Assembly: GCA_049650345.1 (NCBI GenBank)
Contig: JBARZY010000084.1
Coordinates: 62,001-126,000 of the forward strand
Length of the DNA stretch: 64,000 bases
Source of the DNA: Glaciecola sp049650345
GTDB lineage: Bacteria; Pseudomonadota; Gammaproteobacteria; Enterobacterales; Alteromonadaceae
Direction of reading: 5' to 3'
The stretch's first letter is position 1. Every line of letters starts with the position of its first letter. The notes under the pieces were generated by a model that was given only the letters and a program-made list of their open reading frames with translations, was not told the origin of the DNA and did not search any database. This document shows, piece after piece, positions 53,346 to 62,475 of the stretch. The position numbers were made by a program, and so were the translations under genes.

Positions 53346-54995
53346 ATGGATAAACTTAGACAAGCGCCAGCATGGGTGAATTTAGAACATCATGCACCAT
53401 TGGTAAAACGCTATCATATGCGAGATATGTTTGCAGCCGACCCTCAACGTACCGAAAAATATTCGTTAACTGCGGCCGGTATATATTTAGACTACTCAAA
53501 AAATGTAGTAACCCAAGAAGTATTAGACAACCTATTTGATTTAGCCGAACAGCGTGGATTAAAAGCCAAAATATCATCTATGTTTGGTGGTGAGAAAATC
53601 AATACTACTGAAGGCAGAGCAGTGCTGCACACCGCACTGAGAAATTTTTCCGGTAAACCTGTTATGTTTGAGGGCAAAGATGTCATGCCCGGCATAATGG
53701 ACACCTTAAAGAAAGTGAAAGCCTTTACCGAGTCTATCCACAGCGGCGCTCACAAAGGCTTTACCGGTAAAGCAATTAAGAAAGTAGTGGCCATTGGTAT
53801 TGGCGGTTCATTCTTAGGGCCTAAAATTGTTACCGAAGCACTAAAGCCTTACCAATCAGATAAAGTAAAAGTGGTGTTTGTAGCAAATGTTGACGGCTGC
53901 CACATTGCCGATGTATTGGCAAACTGTGATGCTGAAGAAACCTTGTTTGTCATGTCATCTAAATCATTTGGCACTCAAGAAACCCTGCAAAATACGCTCA
54001 CTGCAAAAGACTGGTTTTTACAACAAGGGACACAACAAGCCGATATTGCAAAACACTTTGTTGCGGTGTCGTCAAACGTAAAAGCTGCAGTTGATTTTGG
54101 TATGGACAAAAACAACGTTTTCCCAATGGGGGATTGGGTAGGTGGACGCTATTCATTGTGGTCAGCTATTGGCTTACCTATTAGTTTAGCCTTAGGTTAT
54201 GAGCATTTTGAAGCACTTTTAAAAGGTGCCTACGACATGGACACCCATTTTGTAGAAGCCCCATTTGAGCAAAACATGCCGGTAATTATGGCAATGCTAG
54301 GCGTATGGTACCGAAACTTCATGGGGGCTCAGTCTCATGCATTGTTGCCCTATTACCACTACTTACGCGGCTTCCCTGCATATGTGCAACAGCTTGATAT
54401 GGAAAGTAACGGCAAAACCGCTACGCTAGATGGGAGGGTGGTAGATCACGGTACAGGCCCTATTATTTGGGGAAGCGAAGGCTCTAACGGCCAGCACTCT
54501 TTTTATCAGTTGATTCACCAAAGTAATTTGCCCATACCTTCTGATTTTATGTTTCCAATAAAAACCCCACACCAAACAAACGAATTGCAGAAGTTGCACC
54601 ACGAAATGCTAGCATCGAACTGTTTTGGACAAACCCAAGCACTAATGCAGGGCAAAACCTTTCAAGAATGCTTTGATGACTTGGCAGATTCAGGCTTGAG
54701 CGACGAGGAAAAAACTACCCTTGCACGCCACAAAACCATGCCTGGCAACAATCCTAGCAACACCCTGATATTTGAAGAATTAAATCCAAGTTCACTTGGC
54801 GCACTAATTGCTTTGTATGAGCATAAAGTATTGGTGCAAGGATGTATTTGGGGATTAAATTCGTTTGATCAGTGGGGCGTAGAGTTAGGTAAGGTACTGG
54901 GAAATCAAGTACTCGATATGATTCAAGGAAACATGCCAACTAGCGATGCTGATGCATCAACTCAATCACTTATTAAACGCTTTACCCAATCTTAA
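53346..54995 (+). CDS. pgi: Glucose-6-phosphate isomerase
   Basis: 549 residues, the same length as E. coli Pgi. Conserved stretches: VAIGIGGSFLGPKI, VMSSKSFGTQET, GRYSLWSAIGLPI, GSEGSNGQHSFYQL and VLVQGCIWGLNSFDQWGVELGK. It is co-transcribed with tal. Confidence 0.97.
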   Translation: MDKLRQAPAWVNLEHHAPLVKRYHMRDMFAADPQRTEKYSLTAAGIYLDYSKNVVTQEVLDNLFDLAEQRGLKAKISSMFGGEKINTTEGRAVLHTALRNFSGKPVMFEGKDVMPGIMDTLKKVKAFTESIHSGAHKGFTGKAIKKVVAIGIGGSFLGPKIVTEALKPYQSDKVKVVFVANVDGCHIADVLANCDAEETLFVMSSKSFGTQETLQNTLTAKDWFLQQGTQQADIAKHFVAVSSNVKAAVDFGMDKNNVFPMGDWVGGRYSLWSAIGLPISLALGYEHFEALLKGAYDMDTHFVEAPFEQNMPVIMAMLGVWYRNFMGAQSHALLPYYHYLRGFPAYVQQLDMESNGKTATLDGRVVDHGTGPIIWGSEGSNGQHSFYQLIHQSNLPIPSDFMFPIKTPHQTNELQKLHHEMLASNCFGQTQALMQGKTFQECFDDLADSGLSDEEKTTLARHKTMPGNNPSNTLIFEELNPSSLGALIALYEHKVLVQGCIWGLNSFDQWGVELGKVLGNQVLDMIQGNMPTSDADASTQSLIKRFTQS

Positions 54996-55004
54996 TCCGC
55001 TAAT

Positions 55005-55041
55005 GTTACTTGGCCTTGTTGTTCATGCTAGGCCAAGTAAC
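55005..55041 (+). terminator. Twelve-base-pair hairpin after pgi
   Basis: GTTACTTGGCCT and AGGCCAAGTAAC pair perfectly around a 13-base loop. There is no T-run after it, so it may act as a weak terminator or RNA-stabilising structure. Confidence 0.55.
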
Positions 55042-55227
55042 TGATATTCTTCACCTTTGCTTTATCGCGTCATATTAATGTAATAATTGTTTAACAAATA
55101 TTTAACTTTTATGTTTTAATTTTGACTCGTCTGTGGTACAAAATACTTGGGGACACGCAGTACACTTGCTGAGATATTGAGCAAGGCAATGTTAACCAGT
55201 TTCGATGTAGCTTAAAGGAGCAAGTTC

Positions 55228-55401
55228 ATGGAATCAGTAGATTTTCTGAATACAGTTGAAGTTGAAAGTCGCGGTGTAAAAACCAAAAGTAAAAAAAGAA
55301 AATGGCGCGAAATTGAGGCCATCAAAGACAGGTATCGTCTTAAACAAGAACTGTCTGATATGGACGTGAGTTGGGAGCTAGAGTTAGAACACGCACGTTA
55401 A
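55228..55401 (+). CDS. DUF3545 small protein
   Basis: Protein of 57 residues. It starts MESVDFLNTVEVESRG, passes a basic KKRKWREIEAI stretch and ends SWELELEHAR, the layout of the short DUF3545 family of marine gammaproteobacteria. A strong AAAGGAG lies seven bases ahead of the ATG. Function unknown. Confidence 0.8.
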   Translation: MESVDFLNTVEVESRGVKTKSKKRKWREIEAIKDRYRLKQELSDMDVSWELELEHAR

Positions 55402-55416
55402 CGCGTTATTCTTTCA

Positions 55417-56091
55417 CTATAAAAGCCAATTAATAGGTTGCTTGCCTTTACTCAACAGTAGTTTGTTTGCTTTGCTGAAGTGTTTGCAGCCTAAAAATCC
55501 TCTGTGTGCCGACAACGGCGACGGATGCGCGCTTTCAAGCAAGTGATGCTTATTTGCATTAATTAGCTTTGCTTTTTGTTGCGCAGGTTTTCCCCACAAC
55601 ATAAACACCACATCACATAGGTTATTACTTACGTGCTCTATAGCCGCGTTTGTAAATATTTCCCAACCTTGGCCTTTGTGTGAGTGCGCTTTCGACTCAT
55701 TTACTGTTAGTACTGTATTAAGTAATAACACGCCCTGCTTGGCCCATGCACTTAAATCGCCGCTTACCGGTGGTACAAACCCATCAATATCACTGCTTAA
55801 TTCTTTAAATATATTACGCAACGACGGCGGAATTTTTTGCTCACGCAGCACAGAAAAACTCAAACCATGAGCTTGGTGTAAGCCATGATAAGGATCTTGC
55901 CCTAATATCACTACTTTAGTTTGCGAAAATGGCGCCGCGTGAAACGCGTTGAATACGTCTTTTTCAGGGGGAAATACTTTATGCAAGCTACGCTGGCTAG
56001 CCACAAATTGCTGCAAAGATTCATAATAAGGCTGCTTAGCTTGCGCGTGCAAAAAAGCATTCCAAGATAAGTCAGCCTTAGAGTGAGTCAT
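55417..56091 (-). CDS. ung: Uracil-DNA glycosylase
   Basis: Family 1 UDG of 224 residues. The catalytic motif is LGQDPYHG (Asp66) and the leucine-loop region is HPSPLSAHRG. It lies 13 bases beyond the thrC stop on the same strand, so it may be read as the tail of the threonine operon. Confidence 0.96.
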   Translation of the reverse strand: MTHSKADLSWNAFLHAQAKQPYYESLQQFVASQRSLHKVFPPEKDVFNAFHAAPFSQTKVVILGQDPYHGLHQAHGLSFSVLREQKIPPSLRNIFKELSSDIDGFVPPVSGDLSAWAKQGVLLLNTVLTVNESKAHSHKGQGWEIFTNAAIEHVSNNLCDVVFMLWGKPAQQKAKLINANKHHLLESAHPSPLSAHRGFLGCKHFSKANKLLLSKGKQPINWLL

Positions 56092-56104
56092 AACAATACT
56101 CGCG

Positions 56105-57388
56105 CTATTTTAGTAGGGCAATCATGTGGGCTTTTAAGGCGTCATAATCGTTTGCTAAATCAATGTCTAACGATTCTTTTGACGACACCTCAACTAATGC
56201 CTCAGGCAAGCTAATAGGTTGACCTAATACATTCTCTACTGTTTCTCTAAATTTAGCAGGATGCGCTGTACCTAAAAAGATACCCACTTCGTCGTCGCTA
56301 ATGTTTTTAGCAAGACAACGGTATCCAATTGCGGCATGGGGCTCAGATACATATCCTAAACTTGCTAATTTACGCATTGCTGCTTGGGTATACTCTTCAT
56401 CAACGCCCTCGCCTTGCAATAAGTTGGCGTCAAACCATCCTTTTTCTACCATTGCTTCAATGCGCGGCCAGTTGTTTGGTTGGCTTACATCCATTGCATT
56501 TGAAATAGTCGCCACAGTAGCATTAGGCTCCCACTTACCGGTTTGTAAGTAACGAGGCACTGTGTCGTTACTGTTGGTAGCCGCAATAAAGCGTTTTATA
56601 GGTAATCCTAATAATTTAGCAATAATGCCGGCAGTTAAATTTCCAAAATTACCGCTTGGCACAGAAAACACTGCTTGGCTTTGCTTTTCTTTGGGCAGTT
56701 GCGATACCGCTTCAAAGTAATAGCAAATTTGTGCCATAAGGCGACTAATATTAATTGAATTTGCTGAGTTCAAATGCAGGCCTTCGCGCACCTCAACGTC
56801 ATCAAACGCCGTTTTCACTAACTGCTGGCATGCATCAAAATCGGCATCAATGGCAACGGTATGAATATTACCGCCCAAGGTAGTGAACAATTTCTCCTGT
56901 AAAGGACTTATTTTACCCTTTGGAAACAAGATAACCACGTTGATGTTATCGATACCATGAAAAGCATGTGCAACCGCAGCACCGGTATCACCCGAAGTTG
57001 CGGTTAATATTGTTACCGGTTTGCCGTCACTAATGTGCGCTAAACACTGGGCCATAAATCGACCGCCAAAATCTTTAAACGCTAACGTTGGGCCATGAAA
57101 CAACTCTAAACTAAAGATGTTGTCGGCCACATGTGCCAAAGGCGCTTCAAACGTAAAAGCATTGTTGATAAAGTCTGCAATGGTTGTTTTAGGCAGTTCA
57201 TCGCCAATAAGGTGGCTAATAATTTCAATGCTACGCTCGGCTAGGGGCATCTCTAGCAAAGCATCAATATTTTCCATAGGCGCAATGCTTTCAGGAAAGT
57301 ACAAGCCCTGATGTTTACCTAAGCCTTTTGCCACCGCTTTACAAAAACTGGCGGTATCGCTGCTATCTTTTAAATTTACTAATTCCAC
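56105..57388 (-). CDS. thrC: Threonine synthase
   Basis: PLP enzyme of 427 residues; converts O-phosphohomoserine to threonine. The PLP lysine is in TLAFKDFGGRFMA, and the phosphate-binding SGDTGAAVAHAF and VPSGNFGNL are visible. It follows thrB by 13 bases. Confidence 0.96.
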   Translation of the reverse strand: MELVNLKDSSDTASFCKAVAKGLGKHQGLYFPESIAPMENIDALLEMPLAERSIEIISHLIGDELPKTTIADFINNAFTFEAPLAHVADNIFSLELFHGPTLAFKDFGGRFMAQCLAHISDGKPVTILTATSGDTGAAVAHAFHGIDNINVVILFPKGKISPLQEKLFTTLGGNIHTVAIDADFDACQQLVKTAFDDVEVREGLHLNSANSINISRLMAQICYYFEAVSQLPKEKQSQAVFSVPSGNFGNLTAGIIAKLLGLPIKRFIAATNSNDTVPRYLQTGKWEPNATVATISNAMDVSQPNNWPRIEAMVEKGWFDANLLQGEGVDEEYTQAAMRKLASLGYVSEPHAAIGYRCLAKNISDDEVGIFLGTAHPAKFRETVENVLGQPISLPEALVEVSSKESLDIDLANDYDALKAHMIALLK

Positions 57389-57401
57389 GGCGTGTGTTTC
57401 C

Positions 57402-58373
57402 TTATTGATCTTGGCTCAGCACGCGTGTGCCGGCCGTATCAATTTTACAAATATGGCTAAAGCCATCTTGGTTTTGAATATAATGTTGCTCAAGCCATGT
57501 TTGTATAGCTTGGGCACTCGATAATGATTGTGTAACGGCAAAAACCGTTGGGCCTGAACCTGAAATACCAAAACTCAATGCACCTTGGCTTTCACTAAAT
57601 TGTCTGGCGTTATCAAATTCAGGTAATAACACTTTTCGGTGTTGTTCGGCAATAACATCTCGCATTACGCTAGCCGCCAACGCTTCATTTTTGGTGTGTA
57701 AGCTGTCAACAAATACGGCTAACTGACGCCCAAAAGTGAGGGTGTCGGACAAGTTATATTGTGTTGGCAACAAGGCTCTGGCTTTTGCTGTTGACACCGA
57801 CAAGCCCGAATAACATGCCACCCAATACCAGTTGCCAAACACCGGCAAATTAATTGCAATAGGCGCAGGCTCACCCGTCATTAAGGTAAGACCGCCTAAA
57901 TAACTGGGGGCAACATTGTCATAATGAATACTCCCGCTTATTTGACCTTCTAATTCGCCCATCATGCTAAGCAGCGTATTTTCGGTAAACACCACGGCAT
58001 TTTCACGTTTTTCAACATGGGCATTAAGGGCATAAAATGCCGCTACAATTGAGCTTGCGCTTGAACCCAAGCCACTGCCAATTGGCAAATATTTGTGTAA
58101 ATGCATAGCAACGCTTAAGGGCGCATAACCGTTTTCTTGCAAAGCTTGCTGATAAAAATCGTAGCATTTAACCACAATATTTTGTGAACTGTCGCTAGGC
58201 AGCTTGTGCGCAAATTGACCATCTTGCGTTATAGCAAACTCGGGGGCGTCACTCACTTCAACCCAATCCCCCAATAACGTGCCGTCAATAGGTGCTAAAG
58301 CCGCACCCAGTACATCAAAACCTAAACTTACATTGCCAATAGAGGCGGGTGCAAAAGCACGGGTACGGGTCAT
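57402..58373 (-). CDS. thrB: Homoserine kinase
   Basis: GHMP kinase of 323 residues. Motif 1 is ASIGNVSLGFDVLG, the ATP loop is LPIGSGLGSSASSIVAA, and motif 3 is SFGISGSGPTVFA. Encoded between thrA (18-base gap) and thrC. Confidence 0.96.
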   Translation of the reverse strand: MTRTRAFAPASIGNVSLGFDVLGAALAPIDGTLLGDWVEVSDAPEFAITQDGQFAHKLPSDSSQNIVVKCYDFYQQALQENGYAPLSVAMHLHKYLPIGSGLGSSASSIVAAFYALNAHVEKRENAVVFTENTLLSMMGELEGQISGSIHYDNVAPSYLGGLTLMTGEPAPIAINLPVFGNWYWVACYSGLSVSTAKARALLPTQYNLSDTLTFGRQLAVFVDSLHTKNEALAASVMRDVIAEQHRKVLLPEFDNARQFSESQGALSFGISGSGPTVFAVTQSLSSAQAIQTWLEQHYIQNQDGFSHICKIDTAGTRVLSQDQ

Positions 58374-58391
58374 TTAGTTGCTTCTCATCAT

Positions 58392-60872
58392 TTAATTAAA
58401 TTCTAGTTGTATTGGCATGGTGCGCAGTACGTCGGCAAATACACCTGCTGCGGTAACGGTAGCACCTGCTCCATAACCACGAATTACAAACGGAATGGGC
58501 TGATAATAACGGCTATGAATGGCAAGGGCATTTTCCCCTTCTTTCACCGCCGCTAATGGGTGCGATTGTTCAACCGCTTGAATGCTCACCTTGCATTTTC
58601 CGTCAGCAATAGAGCCCACGTATCGCAGTACCTTGTTGGCTGCTTTAGCAGATTGCGCTAACTCGCCAATGTGTTGATCTAGCTTCGGTAAGTTTTGCAT
58701 AAAAGTAGCCACATCACCACTGGCATCAAACCAGCTGGGTAATACCGATTCAATGTCAATATCAGATAACTCTAGGGTTAAACCAGATTCACGCGCCATA
58801 ATCAGTAGTTTACGCGCTACATCCATACCACTTAGGTCGTCACGCGGGTCTGGCTCGGTAAAACCATTGGTTTTGGCAGTTTCGGTCGCTTGCGAAATAC
58901 TCATGCCTTCATCTAGCTTGCCAAACACATACGACAACGAACCCGATAATATTCCCTCAAAGCGTTCCAGTTTATCGCCTGCTATAACTAGTTTTTGTAG
59001 GTTATCTATAACCGGTAAACCTGCGCCAACCGTGGTTTCATATAAATACTGGCGATTACATTGCAGCGATGTTTTCTTCAAAGTGAGGTAACTGGCGTAG
59101 TCTCCGGTATTGGCCTTTTTATTTGGCGTTACCACGTGGAAACCAGCCTGCATCATATATACATACAAACCGGCAATTTTTTCATTGCTGGTGCAATCAA
59201 TTACCACTGGGTTGGTTAAGCTATTAGCACTGGCAAACTTTGCCAACTGGTCAACACTAAAGCCTTCAGTAGCGGTATCAAGCTGGGCTTGAATGTTGTC
59301 TTGTAAATCTATGCCTATTGGATTGAGCAAGCATTTTTTAGAGTTTGCAATGCCGTATACCGTTAACTTAATATTGCGCGATAACAGCGCTTGTTGCTGC
59401 TTGCCAATTTGTTGCAGTAACTCTTCACCTACCAAGCCCACACCAATTAAGAAGGCGTCGATGTTGCGCATTTCGGTGAAAAAGTTTTGATGAATTATTT
59501 TAACCGCTTTTTTCGCTTTACTGTTTTCAATTACTGTTGAAATTGAACGTTCAGATGAACCCTGCGCAATGGCAACGTTGTTTACTCGTGCTTGCGCCAA
59601 TGCCTTGAAAAATTTAGCAGCCAAACCTTTAGAGTGACGCATGCCGTCGCCCACAAGGGTAACAATGGCGAGGTTTTCTCGCACTTCGATAGGCTCTAGT
59701 AAGTGATTTGCTAGCTCTAGCGCAAAGTTGTCTTCTAACAGCTCTTTGGCCTTGGTAGCGTCTTTTTGCGCAATACAAAAGCTAATGCTGTATTCAGACG
59801 AGCTTTGTGTAATTAAGCTAATTGAAATATTACCCTTTGATATAACATCAAAGATACGGCTAGCCATGCCGACCATGCCTTTCATGCCCGGGCCCGACAA
59901 ATTAAACATAGCAATGTCTTCTAAATGCGAAATACCTTTAACGCTGGTCCATTTTTCACTGGCTTGATGACTAATTAACGTGCCTGGCGCTGCAGGATTA
60001 AGCGTATTTCTAATTAAACATGGGATGCCAAATTGAGCAATTGGGCCAATGGTTTTAGGGTGCAATACTTTTGCCCCAAAATAAGATAATTCCATGGCTT
60101 CTTGATAAGTAAGTTTGTCGAGTAATACCGCACCGTCAACCTGATTAGGATCGGCATTGTAAACACCATCAACATCGGTCCATATTTCGCAGCAGCTGGC
60201 GTCGATACATGCGGCTAATATTGCGGCTGAGTAGTCAGAGCCATTACGCCCTAGCGTGACTTTTTCGCCCTCTTCGTTAGCAGCAACAAAACCCGGCATA
60301 ACAAGTAGCTTACTGCCGTCTTTTGGAATGTCGCTAAATTTGGCACGGCTTTGGGTAAGCAAAGCAAGGCTGTCTAGGTATTCACCTTCCGCAACAACAT
60401 GGTTTACTGGGTCAATAATTTGATTGGCAATGTTATGAGCACTTAAAATAGCGCTAAAAATACGTACACTCACGTATTCGCCCATACTCAGTATGGTCGC
60501 AGTTACTTGGTCAGGACAACTTTTTAACAAGGTAATACCTTGTAGTTGCTGGGTTAACATGTCGAGGCGTTCGGTAATGAATGCGTTTACGATGTCAAAT
60601 TCAAAATTTGGTAATTCGGTTTTTAGCTCGCTAGCAATACCGTGTAGTGTCATGTTCAGTTTTGCTAACAACTCGCCGTAGTCTTTGCCTTGCTCAGCTT
60701 GCTCACACAACAACGACAACGCATTAGTAACCCCTTTAGGAGCAGACAATACAACCGCCGCGCCTTTAGCATCGGTACTGCGGTGGGTATTTGCGCTTAT
60801 TTCAAACACTTTTAAATAGCGCGTTGCATCGGCTAACGATGACCCACCAAACTTTAACACCTTCATTGACAA
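58392..60872 (-). CDS. thrA: Bifunctional aspartokinase / homoserine dehydrogenase I
   Basis: 826 residues, similar to E. coli ThrA (820). The aspartokinase domain begins MKVLKFGGSSLAD and contains GRNGSDYSAAILA; two ACT-type regulatory regions lie about 315-460; the homoserine dehydrogenase domain follows with LIGVGLVGEELLQQI and GILSGSLSYVFGKLDEG. Operon position with thrB and thrC argues for ThrA over MetL. The upstream leader and operator are listed separately. Confidence 0.96.
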   Translation of the reverse strand: MSMKVLKFGGSSLADATRYLKVFEISANTHRSTDAKGAAVVLSAPKGVTNALSLLCEQAEQGKDYGELLAKLNMTLHGIASELKTELPNFEFDIVNAFITERLDMLTQQLQGITLLKSCPDQVTATILSMGEYVSVRIFSAILSAHNIANQIIDPVNHVVAEGEYLDSLALLTQSRAKFSDIPKDGSKLLVMPGFVAANEEGEKVTLGRNGSDYSAAILAACIDASCCEIWTDVDGVYNADPNQVDGAVLLDKLTYQEAMELSYFGAKVLHPKTIGPIAQFGIPCLIRNTLNPAAPGTLISHQASEKWTSVKGISHLEDIAMFNLSGPGMKGMVGMASRIFDVISKGNISISLITQSSSEYSISFCIAQKDATKAKELLEDNFALELANHLLEPIEVRENLAIVTLVGDGMRHSKGLAAKFFKALAQARVNNVAIAQGSSERSISTVIENSKAKKAVKIIHQNFFTEMRNIDAFLIGVGLVGEELLQQIGKQQQALLSRNIKLTVYGIANSKKCLLNPIGIDLQDNIQAQLDTATEGFSVDQLAKFASANSLTNPVVIDCTSNEKIAGLYVYMMQAGFHVVTPNKKANTGDYASYLTLKKTSLQCNRQYLYETTVGAGLPVIDNLQKLVIAGDKLERFEGILSGSLSYVFGKLDEGMSISQATETAKTNGFTEPDPRDDLSGMDVARKLLIMARESGLTLELSDIDIESVLPSWFDASGDVATFMQNLPKLDQHIGELAQSAKAANKVLRYVGSIADGKCKVSIQAVEQSHPLAAVKEGENALAIHSRYYQPIPFVIRGYGAGATVTAAGVFADVLRTMPIQLEFN

Positions 60873-60914
60873 CTCCTGCCCATATTTTATTGTTTAATTT
60901 ATCCACTGCAGTAA

Positions 60915-60941
60915 CAAAAAAGCCCGCATATTATGCGGGCT
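60915..60941 (-). terminator. Attenuator terminator of the thr operon
   Basis: On the minus strand AGCCCGCATA and TATGCGGGCT form a stem (60921-60941) followed by a T-run, between the leader peptide and thrA. An alternative antiterminator pairs 60968-60979 (GGGC and TCGTTA) with 60937-60948 (TAACGA and GCCC), sharing the terminator's upstream arm. Confidence 0.9.
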
Positions 60942-60966
60942 TTCGTTAACTAAAAAATGGCACAAG

Positions 60967-61032
60967 CTAACGACCGCCCTCGATAGAGGTGGTTATCATC
61001 ATAATAATACGCATATTACTTTGATTATTCAT
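60967..61032 (-). CDS. thrL: thr operon leader peptide (21 codons)
   Basis: Short minus-strand ORF starting at ATG 61032 and stopping with TAG at 60967-60969. Its middle reads RIIMMITTSI: consecutive Ile, Ile, Met, Met, Ile, Thr, Thr codons (61008-60988), then Ser and Ile. E. coli ThrL is rich in Thr and Ile; here Met codons are interleaved. The stop falls inside the upstream arm of the antiterminator, as expected for ribosome-controlled attenuation. The ribosome site is weak; a start at internal ATG 61014 is possible. Confidence 0.8.
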   Translation of the reverse strand: MNNQSNMRIIMMITTSIEGGR

Positions 61033-61081
61033 GTCGTTAGTTCTTATATTCTTTTTTGTATTTGTTTTGTGTTGGTCAATT

Positions 61082-61105
61082 TGCCGTATAGACGTCTAAA
61101 AGTCA
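61082..61105 (-). promoter_or_regulatory. MetJ-like operator in the thr operon promoter
   Basis: Read on the plus strand, TGCCGTAT, AGACGTCT and AAAAGTCA stand in tandem 8-base phase; the middle unit is the perfect met box and the others match five of eight. The same perfect unit occurs ahead of metK in this window. It covers the -10 and spacer of the promoter. Confidence 0.75.
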
Positions 61106-61113
61106 ACTGTAAA
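61085..61113 (-). promoter_or_regulatory. Promoter of the thr operon
   Basis: On the minus strand TTTACA (61113-61108), 17-base spacer, TATACG (61090-61085). It would place the transcript start near 61078, giving about 200 bases of leader before thrA. Confidence 0.6.
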
Positions 61114-61237
61114 ATAGTATTAATGGTAAGTTTTTAAATGCCGCGCTTTGCATTCATAATCAGTAGCCTGTGTTAACACACATGCCCACGAAACAAGTAG
61201 TACCTTGGAAGACGCACGTGCATATAAGTAAAGCCAT

Positions 61238-62221
61238 TTATTTTTTAATATGGGATATTAAATCTAAAGGACTAACCACGGCATTGCCACCACGCTGTAA
61301 TATATGCACATAAATTTGCGTTGTTCTTAAATCAGAATGGCCCAATTGGTCTTGTACTGTGCGAATATCAGAACCATTCAACAGTAAGTGAGTTGCAAAA
61401 GAGTGGCGCAAAGTATGGCAAGTTACTCGTTTACTTATTTGAGCGTCTTTCGCCGCCTTTGATACAGTTTTCTGTATGGTGCGTTCATCTAAATGATGCC
61501 GCCTATACCTTTTACTTTCGGGGTCTACAGATAAGCGACTTGCAGGGAAAAGGTACTGCCAGTTAAGATCATAAGCGGCTCCTCCATACTTCCTTCGTAA
61601 GGCATGCGGCATATACACACCGTTATATTTTTCATCTAGCACATCTTTAGCCAACAAAGATTTGACCAAATTAATTTGCACTACTATTGAGTCAATAAGT
61701 TGTTCAGACAGGGTGACCACTCTATGTTTTCCGCCTTTACCATTCCAAACCCTGATATTTTTAAACTCAAAATCGATATCTTTTACACGCAAACGCATAC
61801 ATTCCATTAAACGCAAGCCGCTGCCATACATAAGCGAAATAGGCAGTTTATGTTTCCCTGGCACACATTCAAAAAATGCCTTGGTTTCGCTAGGTGTTAA
61901 TACCTCAGGTAGCTTCGGCTGCTTCATACTTCTCACGTAGTTCATATCAAGCGATAAAGGCGCATTTAAATAATCTTTATACAAAAATACCAACGCATTC
62001 AAGGCAACAGTTTGCGTACTAATTGAAACTTTCTTTTTGACCACGATATAGGTTAAAAACGCTTCCACCTCTACATCGCCAAGTACCTTCGGATGAGAAT
62101 TATGATTAAAACGAATAAACTGCAAAATATATTTTAAGTATGTTTCAATAGTTCTCTTCGCGTAGCGCTTCATATACATAAATTCAGACACTGCTTTTAA
62201 AAACGGTGATTGCATAAACAT
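61238..62221 (-). CDS. intI: Integron integrase IntI
   Basis: Tyrosine recombinase of 327 residues. The catalytic set is Arg137 (GSGLRLMECMRLRVKDID), His269/Arg272 (TCHTLRHSFATHLL), His295 (LGHSDLRTTQIY) and Tyr304. The IntI-specific extra domain is present between them: HALRRKYGGAAYDLNWQYLF and a RRHHLDERTIQKTV stretch (about 207-254), which plain XerCD-type enzymes lack. It reads intact. AGGG lies five bases ahead of ATG 62221. No LexA box was recognised upstream. Confidence 0.95.
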   Translation of the reverse strand: MFMQSPFLKAVSEFMYMKRYAKRTIETYLKYILQFIRFNHNSHPKVLGDVEVEAFLTYIVVKKKVSISTQTVALNALVFLYKDYLNAPLSLDMNYVRSMKQPKLPEVLTPSETKAFFECVPGKHKLPISLMYGSGLRLMECMRLRVKDIDFEFKNIRVWNGKGGKHRVVTLSEQLIDSIVVQINLVKSLLAKDVLDEKYNGVYMPHALRRKYGGAAYDLNWQYLFPASRLSVDPESKRYRRHHLDERTIQKTVSKAAKDAQISKRVTCHTLRHSFATHLLLNGSDIRTVQDQLGHSDLRTTQIYVHILQRGGNAVVSPLDLISHIKK

Positions 62222-62379
62222 GTTTTCCCTAACAAACTAAACATAAGCCATATAAAAATAATTCGACCTGGCTCCCACCCACCGGCTAACAGCAAAACTT
62301 TGCATTACAACGCCTTTCCCAAACGCGGTATGGCATAAAGTTGATTTACTGGGGCAATATGAATATATTTAAATAAAGG

Positions 62380-62446
62380 AATTTTTGAAACTATACGGTA
62401 GACCAGTTTTGAAATTAGTTTTTAAACAGATAATAAATTGTTATGT
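62380..62446 (+). other. attI recombination site (junction G62440/T62441)
   Basis: The core GTTATGT at 62440-62446 is the exact complement of ACATAAC, the first arm of the attC ending cassette 1, as expected if cassette 1 was inserted here. The left limit is approximate; integrase-binding repeats were not resolved by eye. Confidence 0.75.
62409..62436 (+). promoter_or_regulatory. Weak candidate cassette promoter (Pc)
   Basis: TTGAAA at 62409-62414, 16-base spacer, TAATAA at 62431-62436, just before the attI junction and directed into the cassettes. The -10 match is poor. Confidence 0.3.
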
Positions 62447-62475
62447 TTCTGAAAAGTAAAGAGTAGAAGGTTACC

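Noticed and set aside
62222..62300. LexA box controlling intI
   Set aside because: No CTG-N10-CAG was found; the CTG and CAG triplets present are too far apart.
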